The notes under the pieces: model-generated
What the model was told of the DNA's origin: nothing
Seen by the model: the letters and a program-made list of their open reading frames with translations, nothing else
Database searches by the model: none
Part shown: positions 1 to 8,503 of the stretch, in pieces
How positions within the stretch are numbered: position 1 is the stretch's first letter
Layout: each line of letters opens with the position of its first letter
Assembly (NCBI GenBank): GCA_049840935.1
Contig: JASGJA010000008.1
Coordinates: 21,096-85,095 of the forward strand
Length of the DNA: 64,000 nucleotides
Direction: 5' to 3'
DNA from: Mesorhizobium_G sp049840935
Lineage (GTDB): Bacteria > Pseudomonadota > Alphaproteobacteria > Rhizobiales > Rhizobiaceae
Program-made: the position numbers and the translations under genes

Positions 1-1
1 G

Positions 2-481
2 AGCAATCTGGAGCCGACCACCGTCGATGTCGGAAATCCTGCGGTGAACGTCACTCCCGGCAAGGCGACTGCCTCCTTCAATATCCGCTTCAACGACACG
101 TGGAGCGCTGAAAGCCTGCAGGCTGAAATTCACAACAGGCTGGATCGCGCCGCCCGCCGCACGAAATATCGCAAGAGCCGCAAAGAGCCGGTTTCGTTCG
201 ATCTCGTCTGGCGCGATCGGCCAAGCCACGTTTTTCTCACGCGCGACGACAAGCTGGTCAACACACTTACCAAGTCTGTCGAGTCCATTGTCGGCAAGCG
301 CCCTGTTCTCTCCACGTCCGGCGGCACATCCGATGCGCGTTTCATCAAGGACTATTGCCCGGTCGTCGAGTTTGGACTGGTCGGCAAGACCATGCACATG
401 GTGGATGAGCGCGCCGATATTGCCGACCTTGAAACCCTCACGCAGATTTACGAACGATTTCTCGTGGATTGGTTCGAATAA
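2..481 (+). CDS. dapE: Succinyl-diaminopimelate desuccinylase, C-terminal part (5' end outside window)
   Basis: M20-family metallopeptidase-like amidohydrolase that hydrolyses N-succinyl-LL-diaminopimelate in the lysine and peptidoglycan precursor pathway. The gene is open from the first base, with no start codon in the window; about 159 residues are visible. They begin with NLEPTTVDVGNPA, continue through the dimerisation region, and end with the family block GGTSDARF and the metal-ligand histidine in KTMHMVDE. The stop is one base before the next ATG, so the downstream membrane protein gene is probably co-transcribed. The identification rests on motif recognition and is strong. Confidence 0.93.
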   Translation, partial: SNLEPTTVDVGNPAVNVTPGKATASFNIRFNDTWSAESLQAEIHNRLDRAARRTKYRKSRKEPVSFDLVWRDRPSHVFLTRDDKLVNTLTKSVESIVGKRPVLSTSGGTSDARFIKDYCPVVEFGLVGKTMHMVDERADIADLETLTQIYERFLVDWFE

Positions 482-482
482 G

Positions 483-1073
483 ATGCCGGAAGCTGGTGTT
501 GTGCAGAGCGCGCTGGCGGGTGCGGCGCGCATGATGTTCGGAAAGCCGGATGGGCTGCGCCGCATGGACCTGTCGCTAGATGGCTTCTGGGATTCCTTCT
601 TGGCAATCCCGCTTGCAGCACCTCCACTTCTTGTCGGCTGGATCGCATCAACAAGCGACTATCTCGCCAAGCCCGGCGCGAGCGGTTCTCAACTTTCAAT
701 CGTCGCAGCCAATGGTGTAATCGAACTGGCCGCGTGGATTATTCCGATTCTGCTGCTTGGATTGGTCGCGCGTGTCGCCGGCATTGCCGACCGCTTCATT
801 CCTTATGTTGTGGCCACAAACTGGGCGTCGGTCATTATCGCCTGGTACATGCTACCGATCTCGTTGCTGCGATTGGTCACTCCTGAATCGCAAGATATAA
901 TCGCATCGGTGTCCCTCGTGTTTTTTCTAACAACGATGGTTCTCGTATGGCGGCTAACCAACGCGGCAATCGGCAAGGGCGCGGCGGTGAGTACCGCTGT
1001 TTTCACAGCCATGTTCGTCGCATCCATCGTGACAGTTTACTTGTTCGCGTGGCTGCTCGGCATCGACGCCTAA
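483..1073 (+). CDS. Hypothetical multi-pass membrane protein downstream of dapE
   Basis: A 196-residue protein starting one base after the dapE stop. It shows about five hydrophobic segments (around residues 30-55, 78-102, 104-130, 138-163 and 168-192), including WIIPILLLGLV and VFTAMFVASIVTVYLF, and no soluble domain or catalytic motif that I recognise. An upstream in-frame extension exists inside dapE but is a shadow; ATG at 483 is the natural start given the translational coupling. Its last four bases overlap the end of the convergent truA. Integral inner-membrane location is inferred; function unknown. Confidence 0.75.
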   Translation: MPEAGVVQSALAGAARMMFGKPDGLRRMDLSLDGFWDSFLAIPLAAPPLLVGWIASTSDYLAKPGASGSQLSIVAANGVIELAAWIIPILLLGLVARVAGIADRFIPYVVATNWASVIIAWYMLPISLLRLVTPESQDIIASVSLVFFLTTMVLVWRLTNAAIGKGAAVSTAVFTAMFVASIVTVYLFAWLLGIDA

Positions 1074-1813
1074 TAATCAACCCGCACGAGATACAGTCCC
1101 TCCGGTGGAGCAATGCCTGCACAAGCGGCCCGATCACGCGCATCGAGAGCAGCCTTGACCCCATCCACCGGCCAGCCGCCTTCACCAACACGCTTCAGAG
1201 AACCCACCATCGAGCGCACCTGATTGTGCAAGAAGGCCCGCGCCGACGCGTGAACTTCAATCACCTCTCCAGTGCGAATGACATCCAGCCGGTCTAGCGT
1301 GCGCAACGGGCTGTTTGCCTGACATTGCGTAGAGCGAAATGTCGTAAAATCGTGCTTGCCAAGCAAGGGCTGTGCTGCCTCGTGCATCGCTTCTGCATCC
1401 AGCATTTTCGGCACCCACCAAACCTTGCCGGCGTCCAATGCCGGAGGCGAACGGCGGTTCAATATCCGATAAATATAATGACGCGCCTTGGCAGAAAACC
1501 GGGCATCGAAATCCGACCCCACGGCTTGAGCAGCAATAATCGAAACGCGCTCACCGCCCAATCGCAAATGCGCATTTATCGCATCGCGCACCTTGTCCGC
1601 TTTCCACTCGCGCGTCAGATCGATATGCGCGACCTGCCCCGTAGCGTGCACCCCTGCATCCGTGCGCCCCGCACCGCGCAATGCGCCGTCATCGCCTGAA
1701 AACGCGAGAACAGCCTGCTCGATCGCCGCCTGCACCGTGTGATGACCTGCCTGCCTTTGCCACCCGGCATAGGCAGAGCCATCATACTCAATGTCCAGCC
1801 GGTATCGATACAC
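1070..1813 (-). CDS. truA: tRNA pseudouridine synthase A
   Basis: Converts uridines 38-40 in the tRNA anticodon stem-loop to pseudouridine. The 247-residue length fits the family. The N-terminus reads MYRYRLDIEYDGSAYAGWQ and the catalytic motif GRTDAGVHA places the nucleophilic Asp at residue 52. C-terminal motifs FTTFRST and FLHNQVRSMVG are also typical. It is the last gene of a minus-strand run def-fmt-GNAT-truA, with three bases between the GNAT stop and this start, an order known from Brucella and relatives. Confidence 0.95.
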   Translation of the reverse strand: MYRYRLDIEYDGSAYAGWQRQAGHHTVQAAIEQAVLAFSGDDGALRGAGRTDAGVHATGQVAHIDLTREWKADKVRDAINAHLRLGGERVSIIAAQAVGSDFDARFSAKARHYIYRILNRRSPPALDAGKVWWVPKMLDAEAMHEAAQPLLGKHDFTTFRSTQCQANSPLRTLDRLDVIRTGEVIEVHASARAFLHNQVRSMVGSLKRVGEGGWPVDGVKAALDARDRAACAGIAPPEGLYLVRVDY

Positions 1814-1816
1814 TGG

Positions 1817-2326
1817 TCAGGCTGCGAGTTGTGTGCGGAATGGTCTGGCATAAACCAGTTCGCCGCTCTCCGGCGCGTCGCCCCAAGCAAGCGCCTGCAA
1901 CGCGTCACACTGATAGTCGCTCGCGAAGCCCGCCGCGCGAGCATGCGTATAGCCGAAACGCCCATAATATTCCGGGTCGCCGAGCACGATGGAAAGCGTC
2001 TCACCGGCGGCCTTCAATCGTAGATGCGCCTCGCGCACCAAGGCCCCGCCAATGCCCGTGCCATGAAAAGAAGGCTCGACCGCCAGCGGCGCCAAGGCAA
2101 CAGCTTGCGTGCGCGCGCCATCCTTTTCCACATAGAGCCGCGAAAAAAGAATGTGCCCGACCACCGAGCCTTCTTCTTCCGCCACTAGTTCCAGCACCAC
2201 ATCGGCGTTGCTCACAAGAGCGTCAACCAATCCGGCTTCCATGGATTGTCCGAAAGCGTGCTCCTCAACCTGACGAATGGCTGCGCGGTCACGCGGCGTT
2301 GCCATGCGAATAGACATCATGCTCAT
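1817..2326 (-). CDS. GNAT-family N-acetyltransferase
   Basis: A 169-residue acetyl-CoA-dependent N-acyltransferase of unknown substrate. The fold is indicated by the start SIRMATPRDRAAIRQVE, the acetyl-CoA pyrophosphate loop FHGTGIGGALV and the later LGDPEYYGRFGY block, characteristic of the YhbS-like branch. The frame is open further upstream, but ATG at 2326 overlaps the fmt stop as ATGA, which is the start I choose. It sits inside the def-fmt-truA group, so it may be translated by coupling to fmt. Substrate cannot be told from sequence. Confidence 0.85.
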   Translation of the reverse strand: MSMMSIRMATPRDRAAIRQVEEHAFGQSMEAGLVDALVSNADVVLELVAEEEGSVVGHILFSRLYVEKDGARTQAVALAPLAVEPSFHGTGIGGALVREAHLRLKAAGETLSIVLGDPEYYGRFGYTHARAAGFASDYQCDALQALAWGDAPESGELVYARPFRTQLAA

Positions 2327-3246
2327 TGGAGTTTCATTCCTTTTTTCATTTGTGCGCCGCGCAAAAATTCCTGCGCGGGCATCGGCTTTCCTCCAGCTTT
2401 TTGAACTTCGACAAGGCGGACGGCACCGCGCCCGCACGCCACCGTCAAACTGTCGTCCAACAGCGTGCCGGGCTCGCCCGAACCTTCCGTCTGTGTCGAA
2501 CGCAGCACCTTGACCCGTTCGGCTTTTGCGCCGGCTTCATACCAAGCCCCAGGAAAGGGCGACAAGCCACGAATGTGGTTATGAACGTCAGCCGCAGGGT
2601 TCGACCATTGGATGCGCGTCTCGCTCTTTTCGATCTTGCTGGCGTAAAGCACACCGTCTTGCGCCTGCGGTGTCAGCGTCAGCGCATCGCGTTCAAGCTC
2701 TGCCAATGCCCGCACCATCAACCCGGCACCCACCGACATCAGCCGATCATGCAGTTCCCCGGCCGTCATGTCCGCACCTATCGCAACGCGTTCGCTCAGC
2801 GCAACAGGACCGGTATCCAACCCGCGATCCATCTTCATGATCATCATGCCGGTTTCTTTATCACCCGCCATGATTGCGCGCTGTATGGGCGCTGCGCCGC
2901 GCCAGCGCGGAAGGTGCGAAGCATGACCATTGTAACACCCAAGTCGCGTACCGTTCAGGATCGGCTCCGGCAGCAGAAGCCCATAGGCAACAACGACCGC
3001 GACATCGGCCTTCAACGCGCGAAAGGCTTCCTGCGCCGCCACATCCTTCAATGACAGCGGCGTGTGAACGGCAAAACCGCGCCTGTCTGCTTCCTGCTGA
3101 ACCGGCGAGGGAACAGTATCAAGACCGCGCCTTCCGGCAGGGCGCGGTGGCTGCGTGTAAACCGCAACAATCTCGTGCCCTGCATCGGCTATTGTACGCA
3201 GCGTCGGCACGGAAAATTCCGGCGTACCCATGAAGATGACGCGCAT
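2323..3246 (-). CDS. fmt: Methionyl-tRNA formyltransferase
   Basis: Transfers a formyl group from 10-formyl-tetrahydrofolate to initiator Met-tRNA. The protein has 307 residues, normal for the family. It begins MRVIFMGTPEFSVPTL, carries the active-site segment HASHLPRWRGAAPIQRA and the GLDTG motif, followed by the C-terminal tRNA-binding domain (IRGLSPFPGAW). It lies ten bases downstream of def, the enzyme that later removes the formyl group, so both steps are encoded together. Its stop overlaps the next ATG. Confidence 0.96.
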   Translation of the reverse strand: MRVIFMGTPEFSVPTLRTIADAGHEIVAVYTQPPRPAGRRGLDTVPSPVQQEADRRGFAVHTPLSLKDVAAQEAFRALKADVAVVVAYGLLLPEPILNGTRLGCYNGHASHLPRWRGAAPIQRAIMAGDKETGMMIMKMDRGLDTGPVALSERVAIGADMTAGELHDRLMSVGAGLMVRALAELERDALTLTPQAQDGVLYASKIEKSETRIQWSNPAADVHNHIRGLSPFPGAWYEAGAKAERVKVLRSTQTEGSGEPGTLLDDSLTVACGRGAVRLVEVQKAGGKPMPAQEFLRGAQMKKGMKLQ

Positions 3247-3256
3247 GCGCTATTCC

Positions 3257-3778
3257 TCAAACCGCCGGAGAGCGGTCGCGGGCGAGCTTCTTGAACTTCT
3301 TCACCACCATATCGCGCTTGAGCTTCGAAATATGGTCAATGAAAAGCACACCATTGAGATGATCTATCTCATGTTGCAGGCAGGTCGCCAGAAGCCCCTC
3401 GGCAGCCACTTCCTGCTCTTTCCCGTTGCCGTCGACAAATCGAACGCGCACGGATGCCGGGCGCTCCACTTCCGCGTAATAATCGGGGATCGAAAGGCAG
3501 CCTTCCTCATAAACTGACCGCGCGTCCGAGGATTCGACAATCTCTGGATTGATGAAGACCTGCGGCATCTTCGGCTCGTCCTCCTTTGCGAGGTCGATAA
3601 CCAGCATGCGCAGCGGCACGCCGATCTGGATCGCGGCCAAACCGATCCCCGGCGCGTCATACATCGTCTCAAACATATCGCGCGCCAGCGTCTTGATGCG
3701 CGAATCCACAGCGCCCACCGGCTCAGAGATCTGGCGGAGAATCGGATCGGGCAAAATGATCAGCGGCTTGATCGACAT
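3257..3778 (-). CDS. def: Peptide deformylase
   Basis: Metal-dependent hydrolase that removes the N-formyl group from nascent proteins. All three family motifs are present: GIGLAAIQIG (with Ile where many homologues have Pro), EGCLSIP with the metal-binding Cys, and QHEIDHLNG with the two metal-binding His and the catalytic Glu. I prefer ATG at 3778 (MSIKPLIILPDP), giving 173 residues, over the in-frame ATG nine bases upstream. First gene of the def-fmt-GNAT-truA run. Confidence 0.95.
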   Translation of the reverse strand: MSIKPLIILPDPILRQISEPVGAVDSRIKTLARDMFETMYDAPGIGLAAIQIGVPLRMLVIDLAKEDEPKMPQVFINPEIVESSDARSVYEEGCLSIPDYYAEVERPASVRVRFVDGNGKEQEVAAEGLLATCLQHEIDHLNGVLFIDHISKLKRDMVVKKFKKLARDRSPAV

Positions 3779-3880
3779 GCGCCTCACCTAAGATGTCACT
3801 CGGCCAGCGTCAACACCTTGAATGCATAAATGTTCATGTTTTGATCTGGTGGATCGCCGCGAATCGTTTATGGTGCGGGC

Positions 3881-5126
3881 ATGAATGAACTCTCGAACAT
3901 ATTGGCTGAGCCGATCGCCCGGTTCGGCGCTACCACCGTGACATTGGGGCAGGCGCTGCTCATCGGTGCGACGCTCTTCCTTATATTGCTGGTTGTGCTG
4001 GTCGTCGCCCTGTGGCGGTCAGCGCGCGCTCGCGCGCTCGCGGCTGCGGAAGCAGCCGATCATGCGCGCGACATGGAAGGCCGTATGGCTGGCATTTTGC
4101 AGGCGCAAGCCGAAATGCAGGGTCGACTGGGAACGGTTGCCGATGTTTTTGGTGCGCGACAGGCAGAACTTACACAATCCCTCAGCCAGCGGCTTGACGC
4201 CATGACCGGGCGAATCGGCCAGACAATGGCCGAGCAAACAAGATCCACGCACGAGAACTTGGCGAAACTTCAGGAGCGCTTGGCCGTCATCGACACCGCG
4301 CAAAACAATATCCAGTCTCTAGCGGGACAGGTGGTGCAATTGCAGGCTATCTTGTCGAACAAGCAGACGCGTGGGGCCTTCGGTCAGGCGCGTATGGAAG
4401 CCATCGTGGCTGACGGCCTCCCCTCCGGTTCCTATCAATTTCAGGCGACTCTGACCAATGGCAACCGTCCCGACTGTCTCGTGACGATGCCAAATGATTC
4501 GCCGTCGCTGGTGATCGACGCCAAGTTTCCGCTCGAAATCGTGGAATGCGATCCGCGCCGCAGAAGGCGCGGACGCGCAGCGCGCTGCATCGCAATCTTT
4601 CCGTCGAGATGTCGAAGTCCATATTCGCGACATTTCCGAGAAGTATCTGCTGCGTGGTGAGACGCAGGATACCGCGTTCATGTTCGTGCCGTCCGAGTCA
4701 ATTTTCGCTGAGATTTACGAAAATTTTGAAGCACTGGTGCAACGCGCGCATCGGGCGCGCATCGTCATTGTGTCGCCGTCGCTGCTGATGCTTTCCATTC
4801 AGGTAATACAAGCCATCCTGAAAGACGCGCGCATGCGAGAACAGGCGCACCTCATTCAGGGCGAAGTCGTGCGTTTGATGGAAGATGTTGGTCGTCTGGA
4901 CGAGCGCGTTCGCAAACTCCAGAATCATTTCGGCCAAGCGGCGAAGGACATTGACGATATTCTCGTCTCTTCAAACAAGGTTACAAAGCGCGGCCAGAAG
5001 ATCGAAGCGCTTGAATTTGCGGCCGAGGGCGAATTTGCGCAGGGAGAAACGGAATCAAAGGCAGTGCCTCGCGCCGTCGAGTCACCGCAAGGCACCTTGC
5101 GGCTGCGTGTTGTCGATGAAGCTTGA
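3881..5126 (+). pseudogene. rmuC: RmuC-family DNA recombination protein, interrupted by a single-base frameshift
   Basis: RmuC-type proteins limit DNA inversions at short repeats and have a nuclease-like fold. The N-terminus has one membrane segment (residues 24-46), then a coiled-coil region (about 50-150), then the RmuC domain starting near SLVIDAKFPLE. The frame is lost at about 4534-4537, in the triplet A of a GAAATC context. Continuing in the next frame gives WNAIRAAEGADAQ, DISEKYLLRGETQDTAFMF and IVIVSPSLLMLSIQ, all normal RmuC blocks, to a stop at 5126. Removing one A gives a 414-residue product. A homopolymer sequencing error is at least as likely as a true pseudogene. Confidence 0.85.
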
Positions 5127-5212
5127 TCTGTGAGAAATTTCAGCTAGGCTTAATATGCCTTGGCGAGGCCGTTTGTGCGGGTTCAAGTTCAAGCAATTGA
5201 GAGGATACGACG

Positions 5213-5332
5213 ATGGCTAAAGGTGCGTCGAAGCCCAAGAAAGAAGTGCGCAAGCCTAAGAAGGATGCGAAGAAGCCGGCAATTGCTGGAGCCAAGCCGC
5301 CGGCCCCGACTTTGGCGGCGAGGCCGAAGTGA
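5213..5332 (+). CDS. Small basic Lys/Ala/Pro-rich protein
   Basis: A 39-codon frame reading MAKGASKPKKEVRKPKKDA and ending in AARPK, preceded by GAGAGGATA as a possible ribosome-binding site about six bases from the ATG. About a third of the residues are Lys or Arg. I recall similar short MAKG-KPKK proteins as conserved hypotheticals in Rhizobiales, but this is from memory. It lies between rmuC and the guanidine riboswitch. The composition would suit nucleic acid binding; that is inference only. Confidence 0.55.
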   Translation: MAKGASKPKKEVRKPKKDAKKPAIAGAKPPAPTLAARPK

Positions 5333-5386
5333 GCCGCGCATAATCCGCTTTCTTGAAATTGTACGATAGAATCGATATCTGAGCGA

Positions 5387-5434
5387 TGCAGGGACGACCC
5401 TGCATTCCTGGTTTTTTACCGACGGGACGGCCCG
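5387..5434 (+). promoter_or_regulatory. Guanidine-II (mini-ykkC) riboswitch
   Basis: Two short hairpins with ACGR tetraloops. The first (5387-5404) is TGCAGGG-ACGA-CCCTGCA, a perfect 7-bp stem. The second (5423-5434) is CGGG-ACGG-CCCG. They are joined by an 18-base, T-rich linker and end about 22 bases before the exporter ATG, just upstream of its GGAGGG ribosome-binding site. This is the defining architecture of the guanidine-II riboswitch, which relieves translation inhibition when guanidinium binds, and the downstream gene is the expected SMR exporter. Recognised from structure, not from a covariance-model search. Confidence 0.88.
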
Positions 5435-5456
5435 CCATTTTTATGGAGGGCTTGCA

Positions 5457-5771
5457 ATGGCTTGGCTGTTTCTCTTCGTTGCCGGACTTTTCGAAGTCGG
5501 CTGGGCAATCGGACTCAAATATACGGACGGATTTTCGCGACTCCTGCCTACGGTTTGGACGCTGGCGAGTATGCTCGCCAGCATTGTTCTGCTGGGTATC
5601 GCGCTGAAAACGCTGCCTGTCGGCACGGGCTATGCGGTCTGGACCGGAATCGGCGCCGTCGGCACCGCCATTCTCGGCATTTATCTGTTGGGAGAGCCTG
5701 CGACACCCATGCGTATCGGCAGCATTTTGCTGATCGTCGCCGGAATTATCGGTCTCAAGCTGGCGTCATAG
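5457..5771 (+). CDS. gdx: SMR-family guanidinium exporter (Gdx/SugE type)
   Basis: A 104-residue small multidrug resistance protein with four transmembrane helices, acting as an inner-membrane dimer. MAWLFLFVAGLFEVGWAIGL carries the essential helix-1 glutamate (residue 13), and the helix-2/3 sequence TLPVGTGYAVWTGIGAVGT matches the Gdx/SugE branch rather than the polyaromatic drug exporters. The guanidine-II riboswitch directly upstream makes guanidinium/proton antiport the best-supported function. GGAGGG lies six bases before the ATG. A strong hairpin follows the stop. Confidence 0.93.
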   Translation: MAWLFLFVAGLFEVGWAIGLKYTDGFSRLLPTVWTLASMLASIVLLGIALKTLPVGTGYAVWTGIGAVGTAILGIYLLGEPATPMRIGSILLIVAGIIGLKLAS

Positions 5772-5791
5772 CGTTCAGCAGGACGCACCAA

Positions 5792-5826
5792 AATAGCCGC
5801 CGCGACATGCATCGCGGCGGCTATTT
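5792..5826. terminator. Bidirectional hairpin terminator between gdx and the DUF6481 gene
   Basis: A 14-bp perfect inverted repeat, AATAGCCGCCGCGA and its complement, around a TGCA loop and flanked by A and T residues. It sits between two convergent genes and could stop transcription from both sides. The T-run is short, so strength is uncertain. Confidence 0.7.
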
Positions 5827-5841
5827 CATTGATTCCGCCGA

Positions 5842-6261
5842 TCAGCGACCGGGAGGTGCGCGGCGACCGCGAGCCTTGCGGGCCGCATAGCGCGCATCGC
5901 GCTTGGCCTTCTGCGCTGCTTCCAGCCCAAGCTGCACCGTCAGCCGCTCTTCTTCTTCCTGCTCCCGAATACGGGCCAGTTCAGCAGCTTCCTGTTCAGC
6001 CTTGATACGAGCTGCTTCGGCTTCAGCTTCGCGCTGCGCCTTTTCTGCAGCTTCGCGCGCAAGCCGCTCAGCCTTCAGTCGTGCCTTTTCCGCTTCACGC
6101 TTTTCCCGTGCTTCGAGGATCGCGCGACGTTCTGCAGCGCGTGCCTGTACTGCCGGATCGTCAGCGGAGGGCTTTGATTTGTACTTTTCGAGAAGCGCTT
6201 GCTTCGCGGTATTGGCCGCATCGCGCCGCTCGGAAAACGAGAGGTCCCTGTATATTGCCAA
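5842..6261 (-). CDS. DUF6481-type coiled-coil protein
   Basis: A 139-residue protein starting MAIYRDLSFSERRDAANTAK, a start typical of a small alphaproteobacterial family (DUF6481 as I recall it). From about residue 40 to 125 it is almost entirely charged and alanine-rich (EREAEKARLKAERLAREAAE style), predicting one long coiled coil, and the C-terminus is basic (RKARGRRAPPGR). No enzyme motif or signal peptide is visible. Function unknown. Confidence 0.8.
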   Translation of the reverse strand: MAIYRDLSFSERRDAANTAKQALLEKYKSKPSADDPAVQARAAERRAILEAREKREAEKARLKAERLAREAAEKAQREAEAEAARIKAEQEAAELARIREQEEEERLTVQLGLEAAQKAKRDARYAARKARGRRAPPGR

Positions 6262-6476
6262 TTTTCTTTCGTCCTGAGGAGATTATTCCGCGCCTTACAT
6301 ACTCACAGAGCGCGAGACTTCAAGGCCAAAATTGCCTGATTTTACCAATGCAATGCTGCCATGTTGCACGCGCAAAACAGTTTTGGTCGAAAATTGGCAA
6401 TTCACTGTTCGCAATTCGGCCACTGGCAATGCCGAACCAGAGTCTCTACCTCCAGCGTCGGCAACGGAGCATCTTG

Positions 6477-7514
6477 ATGGAACTCGGTCTTTACACCTTC
6501 GCTGATGTGAGTCTCACCAGCGGACTGGACGCGGTGAATGCCCAGACGCGGCTGCGCAATCTGATGGAAGAGATCGAGCTTGCCGATCAGGTGGGGCTGG
6601 ACGTGTTTGGGCTTGGCGAGCATCACCGGCCAGACTATGCCGCGTCCGCGCCTGTCGTCGCGCTTGCCGCCGCCTCGCAGCGCACCCGCCGCATTCGTCT
6701 GTCGAGCGCCGTTACAGTGCTTTCCTCGGATGATCCGGTGCGCGTATTCCAGCAATTTGCGACGCTTGATCTTTTGTCGGGCGGACGCGCCGAGATCATG
6801 GCCGGTCGTGGCTCGTTCATCGAGTCTTTCCCCCTCTTTGGCTACAATCTGGAGGATTATGACGAGCTTTTCGCTGAAAAGCTCGATCTGTTGCTGCGCA
6901 TTCGAGACAGCGAGCGGGTCACATGGACGGGCAGCAGGCTGACGCCGAAGATTAATGATCGTGGTGTTTACCCGCGCCCGGTGCAAAACCCTTTGCCCGT
7001 CTGGATCGCCGTGGGTGGTACGCCACAGTCTGTCGTGCGAGCCGCCCAGCTTGGACTTCCTCTGGCGCTGGCGATTATCGGCGGCGAACCAGCCCGCTTC
7101 GCGCCTTTCCTTGAATTGTATCGCGAGGCGGCGCAGCGTGCGGGTCACGATCCTGCGAAGCTAGCCACCAGCATCAATGTCCACGGCTTCATCGCTGATA
7201 CGAAGCAACAAGCCGCAAATGACTTTTACGCGCCGCAGGCGGAAGTCATGAACCGCATCGGTCGTGAGCGCGGTTGGGGGCCGACTAGCCGCGCCCATTT
7301 CGATCAGGGTACTGGCCCCAACGGCCACCTGTTCGTGGGCGATCCGGAAGCGGTGGCCGAAAAAATCGTCGCGATGCACCGCATTTTCAAGAACGACCGT
7401 TTCATGATCCAGATGGCAATCGGCACCATGCCACACGCCAAGCTCATGAAGGCAATCGAGCTTTACGGCACCAGGGTTGCACCGATCGTGCGCAAGGAGA
7501 CGGCAAAGCCATGA
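6477..7514 (+). CDS. LLM-class flavin-dependent oxidoreductase
   Basis: A 345-residue bacterial-luciferase-like monooxygenase that would use reduced FMN. Family signs are MELGLYTFADV at the start, GLDVFGLGEHHRPDYAAS, the TRRIRLSSAVTVLSSDDPVRVFQQ segment and NPLPVWIAVGGTPQSVVRA. The frame is open far upstream, but ATG at 6477 is where family similarity begins. Its stop overlaps the start of a second, different LLM gene (ATGA), so the pair is translationally coupled. The substrate cannot be deduced. Confidence 0.88.
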   Translation: MELGLYTFADVSLTSGLDAVNAQTRLRNLMEEIELADQVGLDVFGLGEHHRPDYAASAPVVALAAASQRTRRIRLSSAVTVLSSDDPVRVFQQFATLDLLSGGRAEIMAGRGSFIESFPLFGYNLEDYDELFAEKLDLLLRIRDSERVTWTGSRLTPKINDRGVYPRPVQNPLPVWIAVGGTPQSVVRAAQLGLPLALAIIGGEPARFAPFLELYREAAQRAGHDPAKLATSINVHGFIADTKQQAANDFYAPQAEVMNRIGRERGWGPTSRAHFDQGTGPNGHLFVGDPEAVAEKIVAMHRIFKNDRFMIQMAIGTMPHAKLMKAIELYGTRVAPIVRKETAKP

Positions 7515-8503
7515 TTCCCTTTTCCGTTCTCGACCTTTCGCCCGTACCGGAGGGCAGCGATACCTCCCAATCACTCGCTAACAGCCTCGATCTCGCGCGC
7601 CATACGGAGGCGCTCGGCTTCAACCGTTACTGGCTGGCCGAGCACCACAGTATGCCCGGCATTGCGAGTGCCGCTACTTCCGTGGTGATTGGCCATGTTG
7701 CGGGCGGTACCAGCCGCATCCGTGTCGGCGCGGGAGGCATCATGCTGCCCAATCATGCGCCGCTGATCATTGCGGAGCAATTCGGCACGCTGGATTCGCT
7801 CTATCCCGGTCGTATCGACCTTGGGCTGGGCCGCGCGCCCGGCACTGACATGCTCACCGCACGGGCCTTGCGCCGAAATCTCGAAAGCGGCGCGGACAGC
7901 TTCCCGCAAGATGTGGTCGAACTGATGAACTATTTCGCGCCAGCTCAAGAAGGCCAGCGCGTGCGTGCCGTTCCAGGCGAAGGACGCAATGTTCCGGTCT
8001 GGATACTTGGCTCCTCGACATATGGCGCGCATCTCGCCGCGCTGCTTGGCCTGCCCTATGCTTTCGCATCGCATTTTGCGCCGGCCGAACTGGACCATGC
8101 GCTTGACGTCTATCGCTCGCGCTTTCAGCCTTCCGCCCATCTGGACAAGCCCTATGTCATGTTGGGGTTGCACGTCAGCGCCGCCGCGACGGATGCCGAG
8201 GCGCGGCTTCTCTTCTCGTCGCAGCAACAGGCCTTTGTGAATCTGCGCTCCGGCAGGCCGGGCAAGTTGCCCCCACCAGTCGCCAATTTCGAACAAAGCC
8301 TAGACCCCGGCGCGAAAGCCATGCTGGATCACGCGCTTGGCTGCGCCATTACCGGCTCACTGGAAACGGTGAAAAGCGGCCTCTCGGCGTTCATCGAAAG
8401 AACCGGAGCCGATGAGTTGATGATTACGGCGCAGCTATTCGATCATGAAGCGCGCAAGCGGTCCTATAGCCTAGTTGCAGAGGCGCAGGCTTCACTTGGC
8501 TAG
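7511..8503 (+). CDS. LLM-class flavin-dependent oxidoreductase (MsnO8/YhbW-like)
   Basis: A 330-residue luciferase-like flavin monooxygenase of a different subgroup from its upstream partner. It begins IPFSVLDLSPVPEGS and contains RYWLAEHHSMPGIASAAT, RVGAGGIMLPNHAPL and RIDLGLGRAPGTD, the pattern of the MsnO8/YhbW branch. It starts inside the last codons of the previous gene. Its final 12 bases overlap the end of the convergent transglycosylase gene. A shared pathway with the upstream enzyme is plausible, but nothing in the sequence names it. Confidence 0.88.
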   Translation: MIPFSVLDLSPVPEGSDTSQSLANSLDLARHTEALGFNRYWLAEHHSMPGIASAATSVVIGHVAGGTSRIRVGAGGIMLPNHAPLIIAEQFGTLDSLYPGRIDLGLGRAPGTDMLTARALRRNLESGADSFPQDVVELMNYFAPAQEGQRVRAVPGEGRNVPVWILGSSTYGAHLAALLGLPYAFASHFAPAELDHALDVYRSRFQPSAHLDKPYVMLGLHVSAAATDAEARLLFSSQQQAFVNLRSGRPGKLPPPVANFEQSLDPGAKAMLDHALGCAITGSLETVKSGLSAFIERTGADELMITAQLFDHEARKRSYSLVAEAQASLG

